The notes under the pieces: model-generated
What the model was told of the DNA's origin: nothing
What the model saw: only the letters and a program-made list of their open reading frames with translations
Databases searched by the model: none
Made by a program: the position numbers and the translations under genes
From: UBA2638 sp046293135
GTDB taxonomy: Bacteria; Pseudomonadota; Alphaproteobacteria; Micavibrionales; Micavibrionaceae
DNA length: 64,000 bases
Assembly (NCBI GenBank): GCA_046293135.1
Contig: JBKBPR010000001.1
Span: 186,001-250,000, forward strand
Direction: 5' to 3'
Shown here: one piece after another, positions 17,610-27,118 of the stretch
Position numbering within the stretch: the stretch's first letter is position 1
How the letters are laid out: each line of letters starts with the position of its first letter

Positions 17610-18878
17610 ATGAAACACAGAAAAAAGCCGCGCGGGTCGTTATTGGCCGCTCTGGATATTGGCAGCACCAAGATTGCCTGTTTTATCGGCCGTGTTATCG
17701 ATGATGAAGGCACGTTCGAGGTCTTGGGCGTTGGTCATCAACCCTCACAAGGCATCAAGAACGGAACGGTTGTTGATCTGGACAAGGCCGAAGCGGCCAT
17801 TCGTCATACGGTTCACGCGGCGGAGAAAATGGCGGCTGAAATCATGAAAGGCTATCCGCTGCGGGAGGTGGTTGTGAATGTACCAGGTGTGCATGCGCTC
17901 TCGCAATCGCATAGCGCCGATGTGAAAATTCTGGGGCATGAAATTTCCGACAATGATATCCGCCGCGCTCTGGCCAAGGCGCAGGAAGAGGAAATAAACG
18001 AAAGTTATGAGCTGGTGCATACAATCCCCGTGGGTTACCGCGTTGACGGGCATAGCGGTATCAATGAGCCGCGCGGCATGTACGGCCATGACATGCATGT
18101 CGATATTCATTTGGCGCTGGCCGATATCGGGGCTTTACGGAATATGGCGACCTGTATCGAGCGCAGCCATTTGGATATTGCCGCGCTTTGTGTGTCCTCT
18201 TATGCAGCGGGGCTGGCAACTTTGGTTGAGGATGAAATGGATCTGGGTTGTACCGTGATTGATATGGGCGGCGGCGTAACTTCGGTGGCGGTGTTCCAGA
18301 ACAATGCGCTTATTTTTACCGATGCACTGCCGATTGGCGGGCGGCATGTGACCAATGATATCGCGCAAGGCCTGACAACCTCGATTGCCGATGCCGAGCG
18401 CTTAAAAATCCTTTATGGCAGTGCGATGGCCTCCAACACCGATCAGAGCGAGTTGATTGATGTTCCCAAGATTGGCGAGGATGAGCGATCAGGCCCCAAT
18501 CATGTGCCGCGTTCGATATTGGTCGGTATGATCCAGCCGCGGCTTGAGGAGATTTTCGAACTGATCCGCGCAAGGCTGAATGATAGCGGGATTGGCCAGA
18601 ATATCGGGCGGCGCGTTGTGCTGACGGGCGGTGCGTCACAGGTTCCGGGGATGCGCGATCTGGCGGGACTTGTGCTGGATAAGCAGGTGCGTTTGGGCAA
18701 GCCGATCCGCCTGTCCGGCCTTCCCGATGCAGTGAGTGGCCCCGCCTTTGCGACCACTGCGGGATTGCTGACCTATATTTCAGAGCGTTCTGATGAAATG
18801 CCAGCCGATATTATGGCGCAGGTCGAGCCGGGAACGCTTTGGGAGCGTGTAAAATATTGGCTCCGCGAAAATTGGTAG
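17610..18878 (+). CDS. ftsA: Cell division protein FtsA
   Basis: FtsA is the actin-like protein that tethers FtsZ to the membrane. LAALDIGSTKIACFIGR near the N-terminus is the phosphate-1 motif, VIDMGGGVTSVAVF at about 215 is phosphate-2, and VLTGGASQVPGM at about 335 is the adenosine motif. The final residues WERVKYWLRENW form the amphipathic membrane-targeting helix. The length of 422 aa is normal. It follows ftsQ by 118 bases and is separated from ftsZ by a long AT-rich gap. Confidence 0.97.
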   Translation: MKHRKKPRGSLLAALDIGSTKIACFIGRVIDDEGTFEVLGVGHQPSQGIKNGTVVDLDKAEAAIRHTVHAAEKMAAEIMKGYPLREVVVNVPGVHALSQSHSADVKILGHEISDNDIRRALAKAQEEEINESYELVHTIPVGYRVDGHSGINEPRGMYGHDMHVDIHLALADIGALRNMATCIERSHLDIAALCVSSYAAGLATLVEDEMDLGCTVIDMGGGVTSVAVFQNNALIFTDALPIGGRHVTNDIAQGLTTSIADAERLKILYGSAMASNTDQSELIDVPKIGEDERSGPNHVPRSILVGMIQPRLEEIFELIRARLNDSGIGQNIGRRVVLTGGASQVPGMRDLAGLVLDKQVRLGKPIRLSGLPDAVSGPAFATTAGLLTYISERSDEMPADIMAQVEPGTLWERVKYWLRENW

Positions 18879-18936
18879 TATTTTTTTCGTGGTTTTTTAA
18901 GTTTACGTTCCAAATACAGAAAACTTCTTACTAAAA

Positions 18937-18945
18937 TTATCCACA
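18937..18945 (+). promoter_or_regulatory. Perfect DnaA box TTATCCACA upstream of ftsZ
   Basis: TTATCCACA matches the strict DnaA-box consensus. It lies 294 bases before the ftsZ start. A second copy with one mismatch (TAATCCACA) is at 19084-19092. In Caulobacter, DnaA directly activates ftsZ, so a similar role is plausible here. Confidence 0.6.
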
Positions 18946-19042
18946 GATTGCGGCGAGTAAAGTTTTTTTCTCAAAACCGCGCTGCGACTCATTTTTGAAT
19001 AAGTCGAATTGTTTAATCCTTGGAAAGGCTTGGTTGTGTTTT

Positions 19043-19072
19043 TTGCAATTTGATCTCAAGGAATGATATATT
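19043..19072 (+). promoter_or_regulatory. Candidate ftsZ promoter
   Basis: TTGCAA at 19043-19048 and TATATT at 19067-19072 are separated by 18 bases (4/6 and 5/6 matches to the sigma-70 boxes). The site falls between the two DnaA-box-like sequences, which fits a regulated ftsZ promoter. No transcription data are visible. Confidence 0.45.
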
Positions 19073-19083
19073 TAATACAAGAG

Positions 19084-19092
19084 TAATCCACA
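19084..19092 (+). promoter_or_regulatory. Second DnaA-box-like site, TAATCCACA
   Basis: This site differs from the consensus at one position and lies just downstream of the candidate promoter, on the same strand as the perfect box at 18937. Confidence 0.45.
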
Positions 19093-19238
19093 GCAATATC
19101 CTGTAATTCCAAGTTTTTCTCCTTTTCTGAGTTTTTAATCTTACCTACACTCCTTCGCAGGGAATCATTCCCGATTCAAAAATTACTCAGGCGTAAAAAC
19201 TTTTCAGGCGTTACAGGCATTCAAAGAGGTTTTAAAAC

Positions 19239-21023
19239 ATGATCAATATCAAAATGCAGTCCAAAGAAGTGCATAAACTATCACCTAAGATCATTGTGAT
19301 CGGTATTGGTGGTGCTGGCGGTAACGCTGTAAACAATATGATCTCCTCTAATCTGGAAGGTTGTGAGTTTCTGGTGTGCAACACCGACGCTCAAGCTCTG
19401 GAGCACTCGCTTTCTGAAAATAAGTTGCAGCTTGGTGTAAATGTCACTGGTGGCTTAGGAGCTGGTTCAAAGCCTGAAATTGGCCGTGCTGCTGCTGAAG
19501 AGTCTCTTGAAGACATCATGAAATATTTGGATGGTGCGAATATGGCATTTGTAACCGCTGGAATGGGCGGCGGTACAGGAACAGGCGCGGCGCCCGTAAT
19601 TGCCAAAGCTTGCCGTGAAAAGGGCATCTTGACTGTTGGTGTCGTTACAAAGCCGTTTCATTTCGAAGGCGCGCACCGTATGAAAATGGCTGAAGCTGGC
19701 CTTGAAGAAATGCAAGATTACGTTGATACGCTGATCGTTATTCCAAATCAGAATTTGTTCCGCGTGGCCAATGAAAAAACCACATTTGCTCAGGCTTTCC
19801 AGCTGGCGGATTCTGTGCTGCAAGCCGGTGTTCGTGGTGTTACCGATTTGATGGTACGCCCGGGCCTTGTTAACCTTGATTTTGCTGATATCCGCACCGC
19901 GATGCTGGAGATGGGCAAGGCGATGATGGGTACAGGCGAGGCTGAAGGTGAGAAGCGTGCGCTGGAAGCGGCGGAAGCTGCGATTAACAATCCGCTTCTT
20001 GATGATGTATCCATGAAAGGCGCGCATGGGGTTATCATCAATATCTCTGGTGGTTATGACATGACGCTTTACGAAGCAGACGAGGTTTGCGACCGCATTC
20101 GCAATGAGGTTGATCCTGATGCGAATATTATATTCGGTGCAACATTTGATGAGGCTCTGGAAGGTAAAATGCGGGTTTCGATTGTTGCGACGGGTATTGA
20201 TCGCGATGGCGAGGTGCTTCGTCGTTCGGGTAAAGATGATGTTTCAATTTCCGCAACGCCTGTCGGGGGCAATAACAAGCCAACTGGCGGCATAGATTTC
20301 CAATCAGGATATAAAGTGGCGGAAGTGCAAAATTCTCAATCGCAGCAATATAATCCGGCTTCTGTTGTTCAAAAAGGAGCCCCCCCTTCATCTTTTAAGG
20401 CGTTACAGTCAGCTGCGGTGCAAACGAATACGCTAGCAAGGCCCTCTGTGCAGGATCAAGAATCAGATATGTTCGATCACGCACGCTATTCAGACGCTGC
20501 AGAAAATGGTGAATTGCCGCATAACACAGCAATGCGCGGCACGCGATTTAAAGATTCCTTTATTCCTCCGCTTCCTGCGCAGCCGGAGTTTTATGAGGGG
20601 GCGCAAGCTGTCGTCGCTGATCAAACATCTTCGCGCTCCGCCGCTAGTGTGAGTTATAGCACACTTGTCAAATCAGGTGAGGTTAATCGTTCTTCAACTG
20701 CCGGAACATCTGCGGCATTGACGCTCAACCCGCCAAGGCAGCCTGTCGGTACAAATGAAAAGCGTAAAACGCCGTCTTTGTTTGAACGGATTACAGGCAC
20801 TGTGCAGCAGACAATTGAAGGCGCGATAGGCAGCGTTCGTGATGAATCTGTGACACGGCGTTCTACACCATCCTTTCATGAGCAGCAACAAACGCAGCGT
20901 CAGGATTTATCGGCAGCGTCACAAGGCATGCTGAACATTGATGCCCCTGCGGCAAAACCTTTGGCGCATGGCAAGGAAGAAGAGCTGGATATTCCTGCAT
21001 TCTTGCGTCGTCAGGCCAATTAA
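19239..21023 (+). CDS. ftsZ: Cell division tubulin homologue FtsZ with long C-terminal linker
   Basis: FtsZ is the GTPase that forms the Z-ring. The globular part occupies about residues 14-335 with VIGIGGAGGNAVN, the GTP-binding GGGTGTGA at about 109-116 and the T7-loop motif NLDFADIRTAM. A low-complexity linker of about 240 residues follows, then the conserved FtsA/ZipA-binding peptide DIPAFLRRQ at the very end. At 594 aa it is much longer than the 380-aa enterobacterial form but in line with alphaproteobacterial FtsZ. Its codons are AT-richer than those of its neighbours. A terminator follows at 21061. Confidence 0.97.
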   Translation: MINIKMQSKEVHKLSPKIIVIGIGGAGGNAVNNMISSNLEGCEFLVCNTDAQALEHSLSENKLQLGVNVTGGLGAGSKPEIGRAAAEESLEDIMKYLDGANMAFVTAGMGGGTGTGAAPVIAKACREKGILTVGVVTKPFHFEGAHRMKMAEAGLEEMQDYVDTLIVIPNQNLFRVANEKTTFAQAFQLADSVLQAGVRGVTDLMVRPGLVNLDFADIRTAMLEMGKAMMGTGEAEGEKRALEAAEAAINNPLLDDVSMKGAHGVIINISGGYDMTLYEADEVCDRIRNEVDPDANIIFGATFDEALEGKMRVSIVATGIDRDGEVLRRSGKDDVSISATPVGGNNKPTGGIDFQSGYKVAEVQNSQSQQYNPASVVQKGAPPSSFKALQSAAVQTNTLARPSVQDQESDMFDHARYSDAAENGELPHNTAMRGTRFKDSFIPPLPAQPEFYEGAQAVVADQTSSRSAASVSYSTLVKSGEVNRSSTAGTSAALTLNPPRQPVGTNEKRKTPSLFERITGTVQQTIEGAIGSVRDESVTRRSTPSFHEQQQTQRQDLSAASQGMLNIDAPAAKPLAHGKEEELDIPAFLRRQAN

Positions 21024-21060
21024 GGTTTCTGATTGCATTAGGTGTATAGCGCAATTTTTT

Positions 21061-21090
21061 AAAAAAGCCCTGATTTATAGGGCTTTTTTT
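21061..21090 (+). terminator. Intrinsic terminator after ftsZ
   Basis: AAAAAAGCCCT and AGGGCTTTTTTT form a perfect stem around the 7-base loop GATTTAT, and the second arm ends in the T-run. It would end dcw transcription 38 bases after the ftsZ stop and also works on the other strand. Confidence 0.85.
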
Positions 21091-21184
21091 GTGTCTTGGA
21101 TTTGGGCTCATAAGGCAATTGTAACAATTCGCAACAAAGTGTTATTTGCCGCAAAACAGCAGAGTTCTTATATTATAAGAGGTA

Positions 21185-22120
21185 ATGAATATAAGTGAGA
21201 TTTTAACAAAAATGATGCAAACAACGGTAAAACATTCGGTTTCTGTACGCGGTATTGGCCTGCATACGGGCAAGCCGATCACTATGACATTTCAGCCCGC
21301 TGAGGCTGAAAGCGGCATTGTTTTTGTGCGTAGCGATCTTCCCACAGCACAAGGCGAGATTCCCGCTCTGTTCGACTATGTGATTGACACGCAGCTTTGC
21401 ACTGTGATTGGTAATGAATTTGGCGCGCGTGTTGGCACGATTGAACATGTGATGTCCGCTTTACGGGCGATGGGGGTTGATAATCTCCGTATTGAAATTG
21501 ATGGGCCTGAAGTGCCGATCATGGATGGTAGCGCGATGCCATTCGTTGAGATGATTGAAAGCGCTGGTGTTGAAAGCTTGAGCATGCCGCGTAAGATGAT
21601 TAAGGTTTTGCGAGAAGTGCGCTTTGAAGAAGGTGGCCGTAGTGTTTCTTTGAAGCCAGCCGATCACGCCGTTTTCGCTGGAGAGATTGAATTTCCACAC
21701 CCCGCTATTGGCCGCCAGACATTCTCGACAGCCTTGCTGAATGGCAATTTTGTTCATGATATTGCAACGGCACGTACCTTCGGCTTTATGAAGGATGTTG
21801 AAATGATGCGTGCCAATGGCTTGGCGCTGGGCGGCTCGCTTGAAAATGCCATTGTGCTGAATGACACAAGCGTCCTGAACGCTGAAGGGCTGCGTTATGC
21901 GGATGAATTTATTCGCCATAAGCTTCTGGACGCGATTGGTGATTTATATCTTGCGGGCGGTCAGATTTTGGGCGCGTATGACAGCTATAAGGCGGGACAT
22001 TATACGAATAATATGCTTTTGCGGGCGCTATTCGCGGATGAGCGGAATTATATGATCGTTTCGGCTGTGCCTCAGCTTTCTGCTGTGTCTTCGTCTGGCG
22101 TTAGTCTTAGCGCGCAATAA
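21185..22120 (+). CDS. lpxC: UDP-3-O-acyl-GlcNAc deacetylase LpxC
   Basis: LpxC is the zinc deacetylase that commits UDP-acyl-GlcNAc to lipid A, so the cell makes lipopolysaccharide. TEHVMSAL-type motif (IEHVMSAL, first zinc His near residue 87), HKLLDAIGDL (second His and Asp, near 244-248) and the catalytic His of KAGHYTNN near 271 are intact. The length of 311 aa is normal. ATG 21185 has AGAGG only three bases upstream; ATG 21212 or 21215 is an alternative start. It follows the ftsZ terminator, so it should have its own promoter. Confidence 0.95.
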   Translation: MNISEILTKMMQTTVKHSVSVRGIGLHTGKPITMTFQPAEAESGIVFVRSDLPTAQGEIPALFDYVIDTQLCTVIGNEFGARVGTIEHVMSALRAMGVDNLRIEIDGPEVPIMDGSAMPFVEMIESAGVESLSMPRKMIKVLREVRFEEGGRSVSLKPADHAVFAGEIEFPHPAIGRQTFSTALLNGNFVHDIATARTFGFMKDVEMMRANGLALGGSLENAIVLNDTSVLNAEGLRYADEFIRHKLLDAIGDLYLAGGQILGAYDSYKAGHYTNNMLLRALFADERNYMIVSAVPQLSAVSSSGVSLSAQ

Positions 22121-22214
22121 AAATTCTCTCAATAATCACAAAAACCTGCTGATTCGCTCTTTCCTTCGGGCGCTAACCTGTCTATTTTCAAAGGTAGAAA
22201 TGAGGAGTTTCACC

Positions 22215-23033
22215 ATGGCTTTGCGTCACATAATTTTTCTGCTGTTTCCTGCGCTGCTGATCTTGGCGGCATGTTCTTCTTCTAATACTGATGTACAACA
22301 GGAATTGCCAGCCGAAGAGCTGTATCAAAGGGCATCACAGGCCTTGGATCGCAGAAATTATGTTGAAGCAACGCGGTTCTTTGAAGAGGTTGAGCGCCAG
22401 CATCCCTATTCCGAATGGGCGACACGGGCGCAGCTCATGGCAGCGTTTTCGTCTTACCAAGGTCAAAGCTATGATGAGGCGGTGATTGCGCTTGACCGTT
22501 TTATCCAGCTTCATCCAGGGCATAAAGATATTGCCTATGCGCATTATTTGCGGGCGCTGTGTTTCTATGAGCAAATCTCTGATGTACGCCGTGACCAGCA
22601 ATTTACGATTGAGGCGCTCAATGCGCTGGACGGCGTTGTCAAACGCTTCCCCGATACAGAATATGCCCGCGATGCGTCTCTCAAGATGGATTTGGCGCTT
22701 GACCATTTGGCCGGAAAGGAAATGGAAGTCGGGCGTTATTACCTCAACCGCGGACATATTAACGCGGCGATCAACCGTTTTAGAACCGTTGTAACGAATT
22801 ACCAGACCACAACTCATGTCGCTGAGGCTTTGCACCGCCTTGTTGAGGCCTATGTCACGCTGGGGCTGAAGGATGAGGCTTACCGCGTTGCTGCGGTTTT
22901 GGGCTATAACTATCCGGGCAGTGATTGGTATCAGCGCAGCTATGCGCTGATGGACCCGCAACAGCGCGAGCGGATAATCAGTGAGCGCGGCATTGTTGCC
23001 CGCACCATTGATACTATCTTTAAGCCGGATTAA
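22215..23033 (+). CDS. bamD: Outer-membrane assembly lipoprotein BamD (ComL)
   Basis: BamD is the essential lipoprotein of the BAM complex that inserts beta-barrel proteins. ATG 22215 is preceded by GAGGAG with seven-base spacing, and the protein begins with a hydrophobic signal ending in the lipobox LAAC (Cys about residue 20). Tetratricopeptide-like helical repeats fill the rest, with FFEEVERQHPYSEWATRAQL and RFPDTEYARDA as clear repeats. The length of 272 aa is normal. It is placed between lpxC and recN, as often seen in proteobacteria. Confidence 0.93.
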   Translation: MALRHIIFLLFPALLILAACSSSNTDVQQELPAEELYQRASQALDRRNYVEATRFFEEVERQHPYSEWATRAQLMAAFSSYQGQSYDEAVIALDRFIQLHPGHKDIAYAHYLRALCFYEQISDVRRDQQFTIEALNALDGVVKRFPDTEYARDASLKMDLALDHLAGKEMEVGRYYLNRGHINAAINRFRTVVTNYQTTTHVAEALHRLVEAYVTLGLKDEAYRVAAVLGYNYPGSDWYQRSYALMDPQQRERIISERGIVARTIDTIFKPD

Positions 23034-23049
23034 ACGGGAGCGGGTTTCC

Positions 23050-24711
23050 ATGCTGGAATCCTTGACCATCCAAAATGTCGTGATTATCGAGAGCCTTTCG
23101 ATCTCGTTTCGCTCCGGCCTTTGCACGCTTACGGGGGAAACGGGAGCGGGGAAATCAATCCTGCTCGACTCGCTTGGGCTGGCAACGGGAATGCGTGCTG
23201 AATCAGGGTTGGTGCGAAAAGGCTCAGAGCAAGCGCAAGTGAGTGCGGCTTTCGCTGTGCCGCATGACCATATCAGTTTTTCTATTCTTAAAGAGAGCGA
23301 TATCAAGATTGACCCTACGGAATCTCTGGTGCTGCGCCGAACGCTTGGCGCGGATGGCCGCTCGAAAGCCTATATCAACGATCAGCCCGTAAGCGTGGCG
23401 CTGATGAAACAGATCGGTCAGAGTGTACTCGAAATTCATGGTCAGTTCGATACGCAAGGCTTGCTTGATCCGGCAACGCATCGCGGTTTGCTGGATGATT
23501 ATGCTGCCGTTGATAATAACGGCTTGGCGCTGAGCTGGAACGCTTGGCAAGACGCGCTGCGAGCCTATCAAGCCCTGCAAGAGGAGAGCGAAAAATCACG
23601 CCATGACGAGGATTATCTTAAAGGCGCGCTGGAGGATATTGACGCGCTTGCTCCGGAGGCGGGGGAAGAGGATCGTCTTGATGAGCTGCGCGGGCGATTG
23701 ATGCACCGTACGCAAATCCTCGAAGCGCTGAACAATGCTTATGGCTGTTTGCGCGGCGAGCGTGATCCTGTGCGGCAAGCGGCCGGGTTATTAGACCGTA
23801 TCAGCGATAAAATGGGGGAGGCGGGCGCACCGATACTAGATGCGCTTGACCGCGCTTCAGCGGAAATCGAGGAAGCTGTCGCGCTCATTCAGTCGGTCTC
23901 GGCGGACATGGATGAGGAGGAGCATAATCTCGAAACGATTGATGATCGGCTTTATGCGCTCAGGGCGCAAGCGCGCAAGCATCAGTGCAGCGTTGATGAA
24001 TTGCCCGCCAAGCGCGAGGAGTTGGCGCAGCGTTTGAACCGCATCACGCATTCTGACAGCTTGTTGATTGAGTCGGCGCGGGCGGTTGAAAAATCGCGGC
24101 AGGCTTATATCCTCAAAGCGCAAGGGGTGCGGGCGCAAAGACAAAAAGCGGCTGAAGAGCTTGATAATCTGGTGATGAAGGAGCTGGCGCCGCTCAAGCT
24201 GGAACGGGCGCAATTCAAAACCCAAATTGACCCGCTGGAGGAATCCGAGTGGGGCGCAAACGGCATGGACCGCGTACGATTTTTGGTGGCGACCAATCCG
24301 GGGGCAGAGCCGGGGCCGCTGCATAAGATTGCATCTGGCGGCGAAATGGCGCGGTTTATGCTGGCGCTGAAAGTCGTGATGGCCGAAACGGGAACGGCGC
24401 AAACGTTGATATTTGATGAGGTCGATGCCGGCATTGGCGGGGCGGTGGCCGATGCGGTGGGGGAGAGATTGGCGCGTCTTTCAAAGCAAAAGCAAATTCT
24501 TGTTGTCACGCATTCCCCGCAAGTGGCGGCGCGCGCCGATCATCACTGGATTGTCCGTAAGGATGGCGCACAAAGCGTCACCACTCATGTTACACCGTTG
24601 GCGGCGCGGGTTGAGCGTTGCGAGGAAATCGCCAGAATGCTCTCAGGTGCGACAATTACCCCTGAAGCGCGGGCGGCAGCGGATAAATTACTGGAGGCAA
24701 GCGCCGCGTGA
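23050..24711 (+). CDS. recN: DNA repair protein RecN
   Basis: RecN is an SMC-like ATPase that acts at double-strand breaks. Walker A (GETGAGKS) lies near residues 31-38. A long coiled coil occupies the middle, and the C-terminal half has the ABC signature IASGGEMARFMLALK and Walker B LIFDEVDAGIGG followed by VVTHSPQVAA. I chose ATG 23050 with GGGAGCGGG upstream; a longer frame starts at 22981 inside bamD but its extra residues are not family-like. The length is 553 aa. Confidence 0.95.
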   Translation: MLESLTIQNVVIIESLSISFRSGLCTLTGETGAGKSILLDSLGLATGMRAESGLVRKGSEQAQVSAAFAVPHDHISFSILKESDIKIDPTESLVLRRTLGADGRSKAYINDQPVSVALMKQIGQSVLEIHGQFDTQGLLDPATHRGLLDDYAAVDNNGLALSWNAWQDALRAYQALQEESEKSRHDEDYLKGALEDIDALAPEAGEEDRLDELRGRLMHRTQILEALNNAYGCLRGERDPVRQAAGLLDRISDKMGEAGAPILDALDRASAEIEEAVALIQSVSADMDEEEHNLETIDDRLYALRAQARKHQCSVDELPAKREELAQRLNRITHSDSLLIESARAVEKSRQAYILKAQGVRAQRQKAAEELDNLVMKELAPLKLERAQFKTQIDPLEESEWGANGMDRVRFLVATNPGAEPGPLHKIASGGEMARFMLALKVVMAETGTAQTLIFDEVDAGIGGAVADAVGERLARLSKQKQILVVTHSPQVAARADHHWIVRKDGAQSVTTHVTPLAARVERCEEIARMLSGATITPEARAAADKLLEASAA

Positions 24712-26786
24712 TGAACACTTTGCTCGACATGGAAAAGCTGGATGCGCAGGTCAGATATCATGATCTTGTGAAAGAAATCCGCCGTCATGATGCGCTTTAT
24801 CACGGGCAGGACGACCCCGAGATCTCCGATGCGGCTTATGATGCGCTGCGCCGTGAATTGGAGGCGCTGGAGGCGCGTTATCCGGAGTTTGTGACCAAGG
24901 ATAGCCCGTCACAACAGGTCGGCGCTGCCCCCGCCCGTGGTTTTAAAAAGGTGATGCATAGCGTCCCGATGCTCTCGCTGGGGAATGTTTTTGATTGGGA
25001 GGATTATCAAGAGTTTCGGCAGAAAGTTAAAAATTTTTTGGGCTTGCGAGAAGATGAGCCGATTACGTTTTTGGCGGAACAGAAAATTGATGGCCTGTCT
25101 TGTTCTTTGCGTTATGAGGGTAGGAAGCTCGTACAGGCGGCAACGCGCGGTGATGGCGCGGAAGGCGAGGACATCACCCAAAATGTCAGAACAATTGCAG
25201 ATATTCCGCAAAGCCTGCCAGCGGATGCACCGGAACAGCTGGAGGTGCGCGGCGAGATTTACATGCGGCGCAGCGATTTTAAAACCTTGAATGACGGCTT
25301 GGCCGCCGCCGAGAAAAAAGTCTTTGCCAATCCGCGTAATGCGGCGGCGGGGAGTGTCCGCCAACTGGATTCATCGGTAACGGCTGCGCGTCCGCTCAGG
25401 TTTTTTGGCTATGCCTTGGCCGATAATCTTGGTTTCAAAACGCAAAGCTCTATTCGTGAAGCTTTAAAAAACTGGGGGTTTCAAGTGCCTGAGCCGTCTT
25501 GTGTCGGAGCGGATTTAGATGGGTTTGTTGCGTATTACAATGAGGTCATGCGTTTGCGCCCCGATCTGGATTACGAGATTGACGGTATTGTTTATAAGGT
25601 TGATGATCTTGTGTTGCAGGCAAGGTTGGGTTTTGTGAGCCGCGCTCCGCGTTGGGCTGTCGCGCATAAGTTCCCTGCGGAGCGCGCTGTGACGGTGCTG
25701 CGCGATATTGAAATTCAGGTCGGGCGGACGGGCGCTTTGACCCCTGTGGCACGACTGGAGCCGATTGGCGTTGGCGGTGTGATGGTTTCGAATGCGACAC
25801 TGCACAATGAAGATGAAATTGCCCGCAAGGATATTCGTATCGGCGATAAGGTTGTCATTCAGCGCGCGGGCGATGTTATACCGCAGATCGTTGAGGTTTT
25901 GATAGAAGAAAGGCCGGAGAATGCGCTGCCTTATCGTTTTCCCGATCATTGCCCTGTATGCGGCTCAAAGGCTATACGCGAAGAGGGCGAGGTGGCACGG
26001 CGCTGTACGGGCGGTTTGATCTGTGATGCACAGGCGGTTGAGCGGCTCAAACATTTCGTATCGCGTCTGGCGTTTGATATTGAAGGCTTGGGCGCAAAGA
26101 TCATTGAGGATTTTTACGCCGAAGGTTTGATTAAATCGCCTGCTGATATTTTCTCTCTTGAGGCGCGTAGTAAAACGCTCGATAAGCCGCTGGAGCAGCG
26201 CGAGGGGTGGGGGGAGAAATCAGTGGCGAATTTGTTTGAGTCTATCAACAAACGCCGCAAAATTTCTCTCAATCGTTTTATTTATGCGCTGGGGATCCGA
26301 CAAATCGGCGAGGCAACGGCCAAACGCCTTGCTGCAAATTACGGCAGTTTCCAAGCTCTGCGCAATGCTATGAGCGCCGCGCAATCCCGCCAAAGCGAAG
26401 CTTATGAAGGCTTGCTGGCGATTGAGGATGTTGGCCCGTCCGTTGCGGATGATCTGCTTGGTTTTTTCGCTGAAGCGCATAATCTGGCGGTACTTGATGC
26501 GCTGGAAGCGGCCTTGATGATTGAAGACTTTATGCGGGTGGATACATCGGGCTCCCCCGTTGCCGGAAAAACAGTTGTTTTCACCGGAACACTGACCACC
26601 ATGACCCGCGCCGAAGCCAAAGCTCGCGCGGAATCCTTGGGCGCAAAAGTGGCTGGCTCGGTATCGGCTAAAACTGATTATGTCGTAGCGGGCGAAGATG
26701 CCGGATCAAAGCTCAAAAAAGCGCAAGAACTTGGCGTACAAGTGCTCTCGGAGATGGATTGGAAAACGCTGGTCGAGATGTTATGA
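24711..26786 (+). CDS. ligA: NAD-dependent DNA ligase LigA
   Basis: LigA seals nicks in replication and repair with NAD as cofactor. The adenylation motif EQKIDGLSC places the nucleophilic Lys near residue 125. An OB fold, a Cys4 zinc finger (CPVCG and CTGGLIC, about 412-437), helix-hairpin-helix repeats and a C-terminal BRCT domain (from about residue 615, VFTGTLTTMTR) follow. The length of 691 aa is normal. The ATG overlaps the recN stop as TGATG; a GTG three bases upstream is possible. Confidence 0.97.
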   Translation: MNTLLDMEKLDAQVRYHDLVKEIRRHDALYHGQDDPEISDAAYDALRRELEALEARYPEFVTKDSPSQQVGAAPARGFKKVMHSVPMLSLGNVFDWEDYQEFRQKVKNFLGLREDEPITFLAEQKIDGLSCSLRYEGRKLVQAATRGDGAEGEDITQNVRTIADIPQSLPADAPEQLEVRGEIYMRRSDFKTLNDGLAAAEKKVFANPRNAAAGSVRQLDSSVTAARPLRFFGYALADNLGFKTQSSIREALKNWGFQVPEPSCVGADLDGFVAYYNEVMRLRPDLDYEIDGIVYKVDDLVLQARLGFVSRAPRWAVAHKFPAERAVTVLRDIEIQVGRTGALTPVARLEPIGVGGVMVSNATLHNEDEIARKDIRIGDKVVIQRAGDVIPQIVEVLIEERPENALPYRFPDHCPVCGSKAIREEGEVARRCTGGLICDAQAVERLKHFVSRLAFDIEGLGAKIIEDFYAEGLIKSPADIFSLEARSKTLDKPLEQREGWGEKSVANLFESINKRRKISLNRFIYALGIRQIGEATAKRLAANYGSFQALRNAMSAAQSRQSEAYEGLLAIEDVGPSVADDLLGFFAEAHNLAVLDALEAALMIEDFMRVDTSGSPVAGKTVVFTGTLTTMTRAEAKARAESLGAKVAGSVSAKTDYVVAGEDAGSKLKKAQELGVQVLSEMDWKTLVEML

Positions 26787-26811
26787 GAGGGTGGTATGTT
26801 CTTAAGGCATA

Positions 26812-27048
26812 TTAGCCCTTAGCATGCTTTTTTTTTAGAGCTTGGAGCTTATCCATGGCTTGCTCGATTTCAGGCGGATAGTCACGGCGCTCAATAAATT
26901 CTCCGCCACCAGTATTGCGGGTCATGGAAAGCTCCATGGCACGTGTCAAGAGTTCGGCTATTTTATAGTCGTCTTGCTCTAAAGCGAGATCCAATGCTGA
27001 GAGAATGCGATCGCTTAGCCTGATTCTTGATCGTTCGTATGAGTCCAT
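26812..27048 (-). CDS. Small conserved hypothetical protein, 78 aa
   Basis: This short protein begins with a basic region (SYERSRIRLSDRIL), continues with an amphipathic helix ALDLALEQDDYKIAELL and includes the segment GGGEFIERRDYPPEIEQAM. I recall similar small proteins in other alphaproteobacteria, but no function is known to me. It is the last gene on the minus-strand run that begins with pntAa, 70 bases after the hydrolase, and it converges with ligA. A TTTTTTTT run near 26829 lies inside the gene and is not a terminator. Confidence 0.75.
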   Translation of the reverse strand: MDSYERSRIRLSDRILSALDLALEQDDYKIAELLTRAMELSMTRNTGGGEFIERRDYPPEIEQAMDKLQALKKKHAKG

Positions 27049-27118
27049 ATGTTCCGGTATTTTATTTTTATATTAGAGTTTAATTGATTGCCTACAGACG
27101 AATGCTAGCACGAAAATC

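Larger units (their letters stand above)
18879..19238. other. 360-base AT-rich ftsA-ftsZ intergenic region
   Basis: No coding frame is convincing here. The region holds the two DnaA-box-like sites, the candidate promoter, three GANTC sites (18986, 19162 and 19173; the CcrM methylation motif of many alphaproteobacteria) and the palindrome GGGAATCATTCCC at 19160-19172. The ftsZ ribosome site AGAGG is at 19225-19229, followed by ten bases before the ATG. Together these suggest that ftsZ is controlled separately from ftsQA. Confidence 0.6.

Noticed and set aside
22335..23306. 323-aa minus-strand open frame opposite bamD and recN
   Set aside because: It covers two well-supported genes on the other strand and has no recognisable domain.
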